Shown: positions 46,145 to 56,613, numbered from the stretch's first letter. The stretch: 64,000 nt of DNA from Corythucha ciliata (GCA_038030265.1 CM075940.1:29674940-29738939), one strand, 5' to 3'. Numbers and translations are program-made. The notes: a model not told the origin generated them from the letters alone.

Positions 46145-48784
46145 ATGCTTACACTTTATGTCGCTGAAAACGCAACGCAAGATCTGTTGGGTCGCGATTG
46201 GATCGACAAACTGAATCTCCATTCAGATCTTTACAAAATTTGATTAAAAGTAATTCCATTTTATACACTGACGGTCGAATAAATTTAAAAAGCTCAGCAA
46301 TCGACGTTCTTTGTAATAAATACAGCCACGTTTTTTATACAGAAACTGCTTATTGTAAAAAATTCACGGCCAAACTAATTTTAAAGCCAAATTCAGTTCC
46401 GGTTTTTAAAAAGGCGAGACCTATTCCTTTTGCTCTACAAAGGAAAGTAGATGAAGAACTTGATCGTCTTACAGCAGCTGGGATTGTAGAATCCATTGAC
46501 TATTCGTCGTGGGCCGCACCATGTGTCGTGGTCAGGAAGCCTAACGGGACAGTCCGAATCTGTGGCGATTTTTCGACTGGTCTTAATTCTCACCTGGAGA
46601 CACAAGTTTATCCACTACCTACATCCGACGAAGTTTTTACTAAAGTGAGAGGGGGTGACAAATACTCAGTCCTCGACCTATCTGACGTTTATCTTTCAAT
46701 TCCTGTTGATGATGCTTCAAAGGATTTACTCGTAATAAACACGCACAGAGGTCTATACAGGTACAACCGGTTGTGTTTTGGCGTGGCCCCAGCGCCTTCG
46801 ATTTTTCAAAAGGCAATGCATTCCATGTTAGCAGGTTTACCCAACGTCTCTTGTTTTTTAGACGATGTCATTGTAACCGGTGTAAACGACGAAGAACACT
46901 TAAAAAATTTAGAGGAAGTATTCAAACGGATTTCGCAATACGGCTTCCGAGTAAATAAGAAAAAGTGCAAATTTTTCCAAGTCTCTGTGGACTACCTCGG
47001 CTTTACTATTTCGAAGGAAGGAATTCATACATCCAGTTCAAAAGTACGTTGCATATCCGAAATTCCTCGACCGAAAAATGTGAAAGAATTGGAATCTTTC
47101 ATCGGAATGATGACGTTTTACTCGAAGTTCATCAAAAGGTTTTCAACCATTTCTTACCCCCTAAATCAGCTACGGCGGAAAGGTGTTCCTTGGAAATGGT
47201 CAGAGGAATGCGAGGTAGCTTTCAAAAGGCTACAAAGTTCCCTATTATCTTCGCCGGTTTTGACGCATTTCGACAACTCTTTACCAATCGTAGTTTCAGC
47301 AGATGCATCGTCGGTGGGAGTGGGTAGCAGTATTTCTCATCGTTTTCCAGACGGTTCAGAGAAACCCATAGCCTTCGCTTCAAAAACGTTGACTGAGGCC
47401 GAGTGAAACTATTCTCATGAGCGAGAAGCATTGGCTCTAATTTTCGCTGTCAAGAAATTTCGTCAATATATTTTCGGGAGAAACTTCATTTTGCAGACTG
47501 ACCACAGGCCATTGGTAAGCATTTTCGGATCCAAAAAAGGTATTCCTACAATGACGGCTAACAGACTTCAGCGATGGGCATTACTTCTGTCAAATTACAC
47601 GTTCCAAATAGAGTACGTTCCGACGAAACAATTCAGTAAAGTAGATGCATTGAGTCGATTGCCTTGTGGAGAAGACGTCTTATTTGACGACCAAGATAAC
47701 GGGTTTCAACGAATAATATCTCTCATTCATGCAGATGCTGTAAAAGACCTTCCAAATTCCATTAAGCAAGTAGCTGAAGCCAGTAAACGAGACGATACTT
47801 TCAGAGAAGTTTTCAACTTCATCAAGAATGGATGGCCTAATAAGTGTCCATCCCCATCGTACAAACCATTTTTTGATAGACGAGAAATGTTAAGTTTACA
47901 AGACGAATGCATCTGTTTTGGGATTCGCCTCGTAATTCCTAGTGAATTTCGAACTAGCATTCTAAATTTCCTTCACGACACTCACGTCGGAATGACACGT
48001 ATGAAGTCTTTGGCTCGTGATAAAGTGTGGTGGCCTGAAATCGATAGAAACATCGAGCAATTTTGTAAAAAATGCAGCAGCTGTAATTTATTCGCTCAAA
48101 ATGAACCAAGGGCGGCTTTTTTATCGGCCTGGCCAGAACCAACTCAGCCTTGGAGTCGAATTCACTGTGATTTCCTTGGTCCATTCTACAATAAATCGTT
48201 CTTAATCGTCGTTGACTCGTACTCAAGGTGGGTTGAGGTCGAACAAATGAACAATGTTACTACAGAATCCACAGTGCGCGTGCTAGAAGGGCTTATTTCA
48301 CGTTATGGAATTCCCGAAACCATCGTCACCGACAACGGAAGTGCTTTCACGAGTGAAAAATTCAAACAATTCTGTAATCATTTCTCGATAAATCACGTTA
48401 CTACTCCACCGTACCACCCATGTTCCAATGGACAAGCAGAAAGATACGTGGGCATTTTCAAAGCATCCTTAAAGAAGTTGCGGGATTCTCATCCATCAGA
48501 AACTTTTACCGATCATATGCAGTCATTTTTATTTAAGTATCGAATGACGCCACACAGCATTACAAAGGAGTCTCCAGCTGAACGTTTTCTAGGCAGAAAA
48601 TTACGTTCCAGATTAGACATTATTCTGCCGATTCGGAACAAAACGAGAATAGTTCACCGCTCTAAAATCGAACCAACGAAAAGTAAAGAATTCTCAGAGG
48701 GACAGAAAGTATTCATCAGGGTCTACCGCCAAAATGTAAAGAAGTGGTCCCCGGCTCTTATTCGAAAACGTTATATCGAAAACT
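46145..48784 (+). pseudogene. Outer Gypsy pol: protease end, RT, RNase H, integrase
   Basis: Resumes at MLTLYVAENATQDLLGRDW. A one-base frameshift lies between 46198 and 46243, and a TGA at 47404 falls where the related intact frames read a coding triplet (AE*NYSHEREAL). The reverse transcriptase shows LDLSDVYLSIPV, CFGVAPAPSIF and catalytic CFLDDVIVTG. RNase H has VSADASSVGVGSSIS. Integrase has HDTHVGMTRMKSLARDKVWWP and CKKCSSC, then HCDFLGPF, VTDNGSAF and SNGQAERY. True element sequence ends near 48772; the last 12 bases before 48785 are junction filler, and an open frame to 48918 reads into foreign DNA. Confidence 0.88.
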
Positions 48785-49153
48785 TCCTGCTCATCAGGAA
48801 CTGCCATAATCCAGTCTGGCCGTGGAAGATCCGAATTCAGGCGTTTAAGTTGGATCGCAAGGTTCTCATCGAGAAGAAGGTCTATTGGGGGGACGCCAGC
48901 CAGAACATGGCATGTTGAGTGCGCTGTGGTAGCGTATGCTTTAAGCACCTGCAGTAGTATCAGACGCTGAATCGTGAGAATCTTGTTTCTAGCACGCTGA
49001 CTAGCACGGGGCCACCATGCAATACACCCATAAAGGATGCGTGGAACCAGTACCTGCTGGTAATATACGAGTCTTGAGGATAGAGATGCCCCCCATCCTG
49101 GGCCGGACAGTCCACGAAGGAAACGACGAAGCGGTAGAACTCGCTCCCGTAAC
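48785..49153 (+). other. Transplanted 369-bp fragment of the R1-like element at 60276-60644
   Basis: Matches 60276-60644 with about two mismatches (49039-49049 region and near 49089). It sits in the same plus-strand orientation, antisense to that element's RT. On both sides lies the same 115-base piece of the outer Gypsy integrase end (48658-48772 and 49153-49267, one mismatch). Twelve bases of filler, atatcgaaaact (48773-48784), separate the left repeat from the fragment. It is not a normal retrotransposon insertion: neither end corresponds to an element terminus, and the duplication is far too long for a usual target-site duplication. Confidence 0.85.
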
Positions 49154-49508
49154 GCTCTAAAATCGAACCAACGAAAAGTAAAGAATTCTCAGAGGGACAG
49201 AAAGTATTCATCAGGGTCTACGGCCAAAATGTAAAGAAGTGGTCCCCGGCTCTTATTCGAAAACGTTTGGGCCAAAATACGTGGCTCCTACAGGAAAACA
49301 ACGACATGGTCAAAAGACACTCGGACCAAATAAGGCTTCGTTTTTCAGAGTAGACAAGTTCTTGTCACTTTTCAAAGAGACGAGTAATGTTGGGAACTAA
49401 GGCTTCATTTTGTGAATATCATGCTTTGCCCCATTATTGTTTTAAAAAGTGGATTTTTGGACTTTTTCCGTGAGATTGTATTCTTTCTGGTCTCGGTTAA
49501 AAATACAA

Positions 49509-49546
49509 TGTTCTCATTCCATGACTTATTTTCTTAAATATAAAAG
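49509..49546 (+). repeat. Very short 3' LTR of the outer Gypsy element
   Basis: Exact repeat of 36495-36532, followed by the target duplication ggat. No good purine tract is evident directly before it. Confidence 0.8.
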
Positions 49547-49601
49547 GGATCAAAGAGGATAATTGTTTCCTTGACACAAACACTGGTTCGGTGTAACATA
49601 G

Positions 49602-49811
49602 TGTGATATACTGGGTTCAATAATAATAAGAACCGATTTCTCGGGTAACGATGGATAACTTTTAAAATCCGATATAATTACAAAATTGAGGGCACTCATG
49701 AACAGCAAATGTCTCGGGTAAAAGGCTAACCACGAGAGAGAGACAAAACAAGAAGGTTCTCAAGTTTCATACAGGTTTTCCAATAATCGATATCTACATC
49801 AATTTACCACA
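49602..49811 (-). repeat. Gypsy 3' LTR (210 bp)
   Basis: Identical by eye to 54139-54348. A 244-base 3' untranslated segment separates it from the stop codon at 50056. Confidence 0.92.
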
Positions 49812-50055
49812 ATACTCCCCCCTTATTATTTTGGTTTCATTTTCACTTTTTTTTTTCTTTTTACCCCACAGCTGAAAAAATGTAAAAACTGTAAAAACAT
49901 TTGAATGCTGAAAAAAACATAAAAAATAAAAATAAAATACACAAGTTATAAAATAACGAGAAAACAAAATATTTCTCATGTAACCGTTTGTCACCAAAAC
50001 TCACAAACAATATTAATTTTAATATAAAAATCATTACAATGAAAATAAGAACAAT

Positions 50056-53000
50056 TCACTTTGAGTAAAAATCTTTGTATCTGACAGGAACTTTTATGCT
50101 TCTCTTTGGCCTCGAAATTTCCTCATTTTTAAACTTTAAGGCTTCTGAATTTAGCGTAGAACCCTGAGCACTTAGCTTCTTATTCTCGATGGAAAAAGGA
50201 AGAGATGAGCCCACTACTTCTGACTTTCCTGTTACTTTTAATAACTGGTCAAAATGACGCTTCCAAACAATATCCTTCCCCTCAAGTTTACATAAACAAA
50301 TCCTACTGCCCAGTAATTTGATTATCTTCGCGGGTAACCATTTTTCTCCGATATGAGAGTAGTTTCTAGCCAAAACCGAATCTGAAACATTGAAATCAAC
50401 TTTCCGGGAACCAGAAAAATATTTACTTTGACTTGAACTCGCTTCGTCCTTCTTCTCAACAGGATTCTCAGCCAGTAAACTTAAACGATTTCGGACAACT
50501 CTACCCAAAAATAAAACTGAGGGAGGTGTACCTGTCGACGTATGCGGAGTGTTTCGATATGTAAATAAATACTTGGCCAAAATTAATTTGGTTGAAACTG
50601 ACTTCGCTTCCTTTAGTGCCTTTAGTAGACTAACCTTGCATGTCTTTACCGCATTCTCTGCTGCGCCATTGCTTTGTGGATGAAAAGGCGGAGAATGTAT
50701 CAATTTGATACCGTTGTATCTACAAAAATTCTTGAATTCCTCCGAAGAAAAATAAGATGCGTTATCCGCAACCAATATTTTCGGTAAACCAAACCTACAA
50801 AAAATATCCTGTAAAAGCGAAATTGTAACTTTTGAGTCTATAGAATTTACCTCGAAAATTTCCGGCCACTTCGAGTACGTGTCAATCAACACAAAATAAT
50901 ATTTACCATTGAACGGACCAAAATAATCCACATGGACTCTGCCGAAAGGTTCCAGCGATTCTGGCCACTTGACTAAAGCACTTTTCGGCGGTTCGGGTCG
51001 AAAAGAAATACATACCGAGCAACTTCTAGCTACTTCTTCAATTTCAGAGTCCAATCTTGGCCACCAAAAATATGAACGTGCTAACGATTTCATTTTCGAA
51101 GCCCCGACATGAGTAATGTGAACCTCACTTAATAAACGTTTCCTTAACGCCACCGGTATTATAACTCTATGACCCCAAAAAATAAGACCTTGCTCCTCGT
51201 ACAGTTCTGTTTTACGATTAAAAAATGAGCGTATTTCCTCCGACGAACACTTCGTTGGCCAGCCAGTCCGGATATAACCCAAAATCTCTTGAAGCACACC
51301 GTCCTTCAAAGTTTCTTCCTTTACAACCTCGACATCAATAGGACACGTCTCACCAAGAAAATCAACAAAATCGTCACCAGGCTCGGCATTTTCGCTATTG
51401 TCAATTGGAATCCGCGACAAGGAATCCGCTAGAACATTTTTTGATCCTTTTATATTCTTAAAAACGTAATCGAATTCCGACAAATAAACAGCCCACCTTT
51501 GTATCCTGCCCGCAGCCATTTGCGGAATACTTTTTGAGTCGCCAAAAAGAGTGACCAACGGCTTATGGTCTGAAACCAACTCAAATTTATTACCAACTAG
51601 GTATTGAAAAAACTTCTTGACCGACCAATACAACGCCAATGCCTCTTTATGTATTACGGAATAATTAAGCTCTGATGCAGACAATGTTCGCGACGCGTAA
51701 CTAATGGGACGCTCCGATCCGTCGGGGAAAACATGCAGCAAAGCAGCCCCAAGACCAAACTGAGACGCATCACAAACCAAGCGCAGAGGCTTTTTCGGAT
51801 CAAAATGAACGAGAATCGTGTCCGATGTCAACTCTTTTTTAATTTCCTCGAATGCCCTTTGACACTCTTTTGACCAAATAAATTTTTCATTTTTCTTAAG
51901 AAGCGAGAAAAGTGGAGAAGCTATAACGTTCAACTTGGGTACAAAACGAGAGTAATATTGAACTAACCCCATAAAAGATTTTAATGAAGTCACATCCTTT
52001 GGAGGGGACGCTTTTGAAATGGCCTCCACTTTGACAGGGTCTTTTTGAAGTCCCTCTTTAGTGATGATATGCCCCAAATATTTTATTTCGGGCTGAAAGA
52101 AACTACACTTGGCCATGTTCAGAGTAAAACCTGCTTCTCTAAGCTTTGAAAAAACTAGAACCAAATTTCCAAAATGCTCCTCCTTGGATTTACCAGTTAC
52201 AACAATGTCGTCTAAAAAATTTACAACACCTGGTATACCTGACAGAACTTTCTCTAATTCTCGCTGAAAAAGAGCACATGCCGGCTTAGTACCGTACGGT
52301 AAGCGATTAACATAATATTGGCCCTTGTGAGTACTCCACGCCAGCAAACGCCTTGTCGATTCCCCAAGAGGCAATTGGTTATACGCGTTTAGAATGTCCA
52401 ATTTAGTAAAATGCTGACCTCCTTGGAGAGCTGCAAAAATTTCCTCGATTCTTGGCAATGGGTAATTTAAATCTTTCAAATGCTTGTTTACTGTCGCCTT
52501 ATAATCCGCGCAAAGGCGAATTTTTCCGTTGGCCTTAGGTACCGGAACTAATGGGGTGCCCCAATCTGAACTATCCACTTTTGTGATGACCCCCTCTTCT
52601 TCTAAGCGGTCTAACTCACTCTCTACTTTTTCTTTGAACGACAGGGGAATTGGTCTTGGCTTCAAAAAAATTGGAGAAACGTCGGACTCTATTTCGAAAT
52701 TTACCTCTCCTAATTTGTACTTCCCTACTTTACTCGAAAATAAATCTTTGAAATCGTTTAAAATTTTGTCCAGACGAGAATCCGGCGAAAAGAAGTGTAC
52801 GCTTTCACACAATTTAATTTTTAACTTCTCCATTAAATCGCGTCCTAATAGTGGTCGAGGACCTTTTTTAACGATCAACAAATTTCCTGTGATTACTTGA
52901 TCACCATATTTAATGTTGCAGATAAACTCCCCTTCTGGAACTAAAATATTACCACCATAGGTACGGAGGGATAAAGAAACAGGGTTGAGATTTTTGTGGG

Positions 53001-54138
53001 GAAAATACTGCCTGAAAACGTCATCTGGCAAAATGGAAACACCGCTCCCCGAGTCTACTTCAAACTCAACCTCAATTCCATCCAAAACAAGACCAGTGAC
53101 CCAAGGTCCCGAACTCCCCCCTTTTTTATGAATTGAAAAAATGTCCTGCACTTCAGTTGTCTCGACAAAATAATTTCGATTTGGACACACGGAAACTAAA
53201 TGACCCCTTTTTTTACACCCCTTACAAGTATATTTTTTGAATTTGCATGCACTAAATCGATGATCTGACTTGCCACACGAGAAACAAATGGGCTTGCCTT
53301 CAAATCGCTGCGATGGTCCCTGCTGCGAAGATCTCGATGAACTGACTGCCGCCCACCTGGACGGATTTGGTGCTGATTCTTCTTTCTTGGGACGTCTCCA
53401 ATGATCCGCCGTCTTCCGCGATAACAGACTTTTTTCAGGTTGTTTGGCCTGACTTGAAGAATAAGACTTCTTTGGCTCGATGGAAAAATTTTTGTCGAAC
53501 GAGCTGCGCAATTTGTTCACGTCCACCGCCGATGAACATTCGAGTAAACTTGCCTCCTTGTGCAACGCTATTTCCAAAAGCTCGGAGAAAGGCTTCGAAA
53601 CGTCTTCTTCGCACAGACGATCCAAGATTCGACCAGGTAGAAGACCAGTCACAAATTTGTCTTTGACTTTTTCTTCAAGTTGGTCACCAAATTTACACAA
53701 CATAGCCGCATTTTTTATTTTAACAAGCCACGCGTTTATGGACTCCCCCGGATTTTGTTTCAGTCCGTAGAAATTTACGCGTTGACGGTAAACCGATACT
53801 TTTTTTGCAAATTGTGACGACAATTTCGACAAAAGATCCTGGTAGGTCATGGAACTGGGTAAGACCGGGTCACATAAGTCTCTCAGAGTGGTGTACGTTT
53901 TCACCCCGATTACTGTCAACAACACAGCGACTTTCCGCTCCTCCTCTATACAATTAGCGGCGAAATACTGTTCCATCCGTTCGGCGTAAATCGCCCAGTC
54001 ATCGTTCGGGTCGAACTCGGGAAGAAATCCGACAGAAGAAGTTTGAATCACCAACCTTGTTTCTACGGCCGGAGGCTGCTGAACACTTGCCGCACCTTGC
54101 GACGGCCCTCTATCGGTTGCCTCATGCCTCGTCGCCAT
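50056..54138 (-). CDS. Gypsy Gag-Pol polyprotein, 1360 aa, single intact frame
   Basis: Encodes the whole replication machinery in one frame, with no gag-pol frameshift. In order: Gag capsid (~60-220, with WAIYAERMEQYFAAN and QNPGESINAWLVKI); zinc knuckles CFSCGKSDHRFSAC and CKGCKKRGHLVSVC (~285-320); protease FEVDSGSGVSILP; reverse transcriptase with LDILNAYNQLPL, LPYGTKPACALFQ and catalytic NFLDDIVVTG; RNase H with LVCDASQFGLGAAL and HKEALALYW; integrase with HITHVGASKMKSLARSYFWWP and CSVC, then VDYFGPF, VADNASYF and SNGAAENAV; and a C-terminal basic tail. The start ATG (54138) directly abuts the 5' LTR and shares bases with the primer-binding site. It has no envelope gene. A K02A2.6-like Gypsy lineage is likely but needs phylogeny. 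Confidence 0.96.
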   Translation of the reverse strand: MATRHEATDRGPSQGAASVQQPPAVETRLVIQTSSVGFLPEFDPNDDWAIYAERMEQYFAANCIEEERKVAVLLTVIGVKTYTTLRDLCDPVLPSSMTYQDLLSKLSSQFAKKVSVYRQRVNFYGLKQNPGESINAWLVKIKNAAMLCKFGDQLEEKVKDKFVTGLLPGRILDRLCEEDVSKPFSELLEIALHKEASLLECSSAVDVNKLRSSFDKNFSIEPKKSYSSSQAKQPEKSLLSRKTADHWRRPKKEESAPNPSRWAAVSSSRSSQQGPSQRFEGKPICFSCGKSDHRFSACKFKKYTCKGCKKRGHLVSVCPNRNYFVETTEVQDIFSIHKKGGSSGPWVTGLVLDGIEVEFEVDSGSGVSILPDDVFRQYFPHKNLNPVSLSLRTYGGNILVPEGEFICNIKYGDQVITGNLLIVKKGPRPLLGRDLMEKLKIKLCESVHFFSPDSRLDKILNDFKDLFSSKVGKYKLGEVNFEIESDVSPIFLKPRPIPLSFKEKVESELDRLEEEGVITKVDSSDWGTPLVPVPKANGKIRLCADYKATVNKHLKDLNYPLPRIEEIFAALQGGQHFTKLDILNAYNQLPLGESTRRLLAWSTHKGQYYVNRLPYGTKPACALFQRELEKVLSGIPGVVNFLDDIVVTGKSKEEHFGNLVLVFSKLREAGFTLNMAKCSFFQPEIKYLGHIITKEGLQKDPVKVEAISKASPPKDVTSLKSFMGLVQYYSRFVPKLNVIASPLFSLLKKNEKFIWSKECQRAFEEIKKELTSDTILVHFDPKKPLRLVCDASQFGLGAALLHVFPDGSERPISYASRTLSASELNYSVIHKEALALYWSVKKFFQYLVGNKFELVSDHKPLVTLFGDSKSIPQMAAGRIQRWAVYLSEFDYVFKNIKGSKNVLADSLSRIPIDNSENAEPGDDFVDFLGETCPIDVEVVKEETLKDGVLQEILGYIRTGWPTKCSSEEIRSFFNRKTELYEEQGLIFWGHRVIIPVALRKRLLSEVHITHVGASKMKSLARSYFWWPRLDSEIEEVARSCSVCISFRPEPPKSALVKWPESLEPFGRVHVDYFGPFNGKYYFVLIDTYSKWPEIFEVNSIDSKVTISLLQDIFCRFGLPKILVADNASYFSSEEFKNFCRYNGIKLIHSPPFHPQSNGAAENAVKTCKVSLLKALKEAKSVSTKLILAKYLFTYRNTPHTSTGTPPSVLFLGRVVRNRLSLLAENPVEKKDEASSSQSKYFSGSRKVDFNVSDSVLARNYSHIGEKWLPAKIIKLLGSRICLCKLEGKDIVWKRHFDQLLKVTGKSEVVGSSLPFSIENKKLSAQGSTLNSEALKFKNEEISRPKRSIKVPVRYKDFYSK

Positions 54139-54348
54139 TGTGATATACTGGGTTCAATAATAATAAGAACCGATTTCTCGGGTAACGATGGATAACTTTT
54201 AAAATCCGATATAATTACAAAATTGAGGGCACTCATGAACAGCAAATGTCTCGGGTAAAAGGCTAACCACGAGAGAGAGACAAAACAAGAAGGTTCTCAA
54301 GTTTCATACAGGTTTTCCAATAATCGATATCTACATCAATTTACCACA
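54139..54348 (-). repeat. Gypsy 5' LTR (210 bp)
   Basis: Starts TGTGGTAA and ends ATATCACA on the minus strand; contains a GAGAGAGA-complement tract and AT-rich segments likely to hold the promoter. Confidence 0.92.
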
Positions 54349-54353
54349 CATAG

Positions 54354-56613
54354 TCAGAGATTTTCTATAATAGCAAAGCTCTTGCACGCAAATACTCAGG
54401 TTTGTTGGTTAAACAGCGAGTTGACTCAATGAGCTTCGGGCTGAAAATATTCAGTTTTGAGGGCTAAACAGCGAGTTATGGTCTGTGATACCATTTGGCC
54501 CCCCCGATGGTCAATTTTTGGCCGATGGTAGATGGTTCTCAATGCTAGTGATCAATTAAAAAAGCAAGTAATCATTTTCAGCCGAGAGAACGAAAATGAA
54601 CAGTCTTGATTATTTTCAGAGCGCCATCTTTTGAACTGCATGACTCAGAAACTACTTAAATCAAACACTTTTGTTCTAATTACTTGAAATAAAAAAATAA
54701 ATAAATATTCACTGCACAATTCGAATTTAAATAAAGTTCATCCTTTCTGTGCTTCATTGCGCTTAAGAGCCTTTGCTTTATGGAGGGTTGGCTCTAGTTC
54801 AACATTGTCTCGAATCCCGTCTGACGATACTTCTGAAACAAAAGTTTTTATAAAAAATTGTGTAACTAATCGCTAATACAAAGGAGGGAAGAATGCTCCA
54901 CAACTTTATTTAAATAAAGACATGGGTTCCTTGTCTGTCTTCATTGTACCCCCTCCTCAGTTCCACACTAACGCGGAATCCTTTTTAGTTTGTTCTCCTT
55001 TTTTACTGTTTTATTTTACTTTTCTCTTTTCCCTTTTCTCACCCCCTTAGCACCGGTTTCACACGTAAATTTAAAGCAGTCTAAAAGATAAAGACTGTTG
55101 ATGTTGAAAAAGAAAAGGGGTTGAAGTACTTAAAAAGTAGAGATCTTACGATATGACACTAATATTAACACTGCTATTAACCGGGTAAAGTTTGCCAATA
55201 AGGTTCGATTTTACTGTCTGATAAAGCATCGTGTAATTGGATGGACCTCATTGTTGATTCAGATCAAAGCGTTTCTATAGTATCTTTCACCCTTTTAAAA
55301 ATATTATGGTCTTAAATGGCGGTGGGGGGGGGGGGTGAACATTTATGAAGGGACAACTCGTTTCAGTTTAACGTTTGTATAGTCGCCAATAATCGAAATG
55401 AATATAAAAATGACTGTGAAGCAGCAATGCGAGTTTCTGGGCCTTTCAACTTTTTGAATGTTTCTGATGGTAATAGTCATATTCAGAGCCTAATTTCGGG
55501 CTGATGACAAGCATAGCACGTGCTTCACGGTATGCACTTTTTTTTTTTATAGCATTAAACAGTAAACGAATCCTCAACTCTGAAAGTAGATTGCTTAAGC
55601 CGTGAACAAAAAGGGGAAGAAAGAAATGTAATAAGTACACCGCAGAGCCCAATGAACAGTTCTGCCCTCAATTTTATTTTCTACGCTTCGGTGTAATATT
55701 CTTCTTAGTTCTCTTCTCTGGAATGAGAAAGATTAAAAAGAAAAATATAAAATAAACTAGGGAATGTATAGTGTGGAAGTGAATAGCGCGGGGTGAGAAT
55801 CGTTCAATCTCATCACCTTTTTACTTTTCCATTTCCGTTTTCATTTCAAAAGAAGGAAGGAGTTGAATGAAATAAGAAATGATAAAAAGAAAAAAAAAAT
55901 CCCATAGCTTGGATATAAAAGGACCTTGAGCGTGTTAAGGCACAGAAAAAGTATTCGCGGTGCGACCAATGCCAAACTTTAGCCATTGCCAAGTCTTTGT
56001 ACAAAGGAGGGAAGAATGCTCCAAAACTTTATTTAAATAAAGACATTTTAAAAAATAGGTTATGCTTCGTTTCAACAGTCACACATTTTTAGAATTATTT
56101 GACGAAAAACTTTGTCAACTGTGTAAAAGACCAGGCTGCTTCTCATGTAAATGCAGGGGGATCTTTGAAAATGACTCTTTTTGATGCTCGAACACGTTTT
56201 AGCAATTTAATTACACAGAAAACGCATGATGAATTGTTTGGAAGAGGGATGGAAAGGCGTCATGTCTCTTAAGCTCAAGTTTTTGACTTCAACAGGAGCG
56301 AGGGGGGGGGGGCTGTCGCCTCCCGCTCCTTCTTGTTCTTCATAATTTCAGACAAACTTGAAACAACTACTGAGAGATTTCTCTTTTGATGATGAGGGCT
56401 TCATTCAAGGCAGAAAACACGAAAATAACTGTGTTGGGATTTTTTTTTTTTTTTTTTTTTTCACGGGAAGATTTCTTCAAGATTGAATCTACGTTTCGGA
56501 AAAAATATACATTCAAAACTGGTAGCATATAAGTGACGAACGCGAAAGGAGGGGGGGGGGATTCATTCACGATTCTTTCTCCAGAACACGTACTCCCAAC
56601 GAAAGTAGAAAAT
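54354..56613. other. Mostly non-coding DNA downstream of the acyltransferase gene
   Basis: Apart from a weak terminal-exon candidate at 54738-54832, no gene is supported. A 47-base direct repeat occurs at 54877-54923 and 56000-56046, with one mismatch; it contains the palindrome CTTTATTTAAATAAAG, hence an AATAAA on both strands. A T-run lies at 56440-56461. Another short acceptor-to-stop stretch (55717-55674, minus, ending KRTKKNITPKRRK) was seen but is too short to call. Confidence 0.45.
54738..54832 (-). CDS. Possible terminal exon of an unrecognised host gene
   Basis: On the minus strand a good acceptor (cttttgtttcag) precedes 54832. The frame then reads VSSDGIRDNVELEPTLHKAK and ends RNEAQKG before TGA at 54740-54738. 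The charged composition and clean acceptor suggest coding, but the peptide is only ~30 residues, no upstream exon was identified and I do not recognise the family. It could equally be chance. Confidence 0.25.

Larger units (their letters stand above)
36495..49546 (+). mobile_element. Decayed Gypsy LTR retrotransposon with 37-38-bp LTRs, heavily nested
   Basis: The outer element runs from LTR 36495-36532 to LTR 49509-49546 and is flanked by ggat, or gggat if the last LTR base is counted (36490-36494 and 49546-49550). Its 5' LTR is followed at once by the primer-binding site TGGCGACGAGGAT. Its body is in four pieces: gag 36555-37019, gag-protease 41627-42257, pol 46145-48772 and a tail 49153-49508. 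They are separated by an inner Gypsy element, an RNase H-bearing non-LTR element and a transplanted 369-base fragment. Frameshift and nonsense changes show it is dead. Confidence 0.88.
49602..54348 (-). mobile_element. Intact Gypsy LTR retrotransposon
   Basis: The 4,747-bp element is flanked by the 5-base duplication catag (49597-49601 and 54349-54353). The two 210-bp LTRs read identically and begin TGTGGTAA and end ATATCACA on the minus strand. The primer-binding site TGGCGACGAGGC starts one base after the 5' LTR, and the polypurine tract AAGGGGGGAGTATT abuts the 3' LTR. A single uninterrupted gag-pol frame fills the interior. It inserted just beyond the right LTR of the outer Gypsy element. 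Confidence 0.96.

Noticed and set aside
48785..48918. C-terminal 44 residues of the outer Gypsy pol frame
   Set aside because: They are translated from the transplanted R1-like fragment in antisense; the true Gypsy sequence ends near 48772.
49602..54348. Envelope gene (endogenous retrovirus) in the intact Gypsy element
   Set aside because: Only 244 bases lie between the pol stop and the 3' LTR, with no frame that could encode a membrane glycoprotein.
55674..55717. Terminal exon ending KRTKKNITPKRRK
   Set aside because: Fourteen codons after an acceptor is too little to support a gene without an upstream exon.
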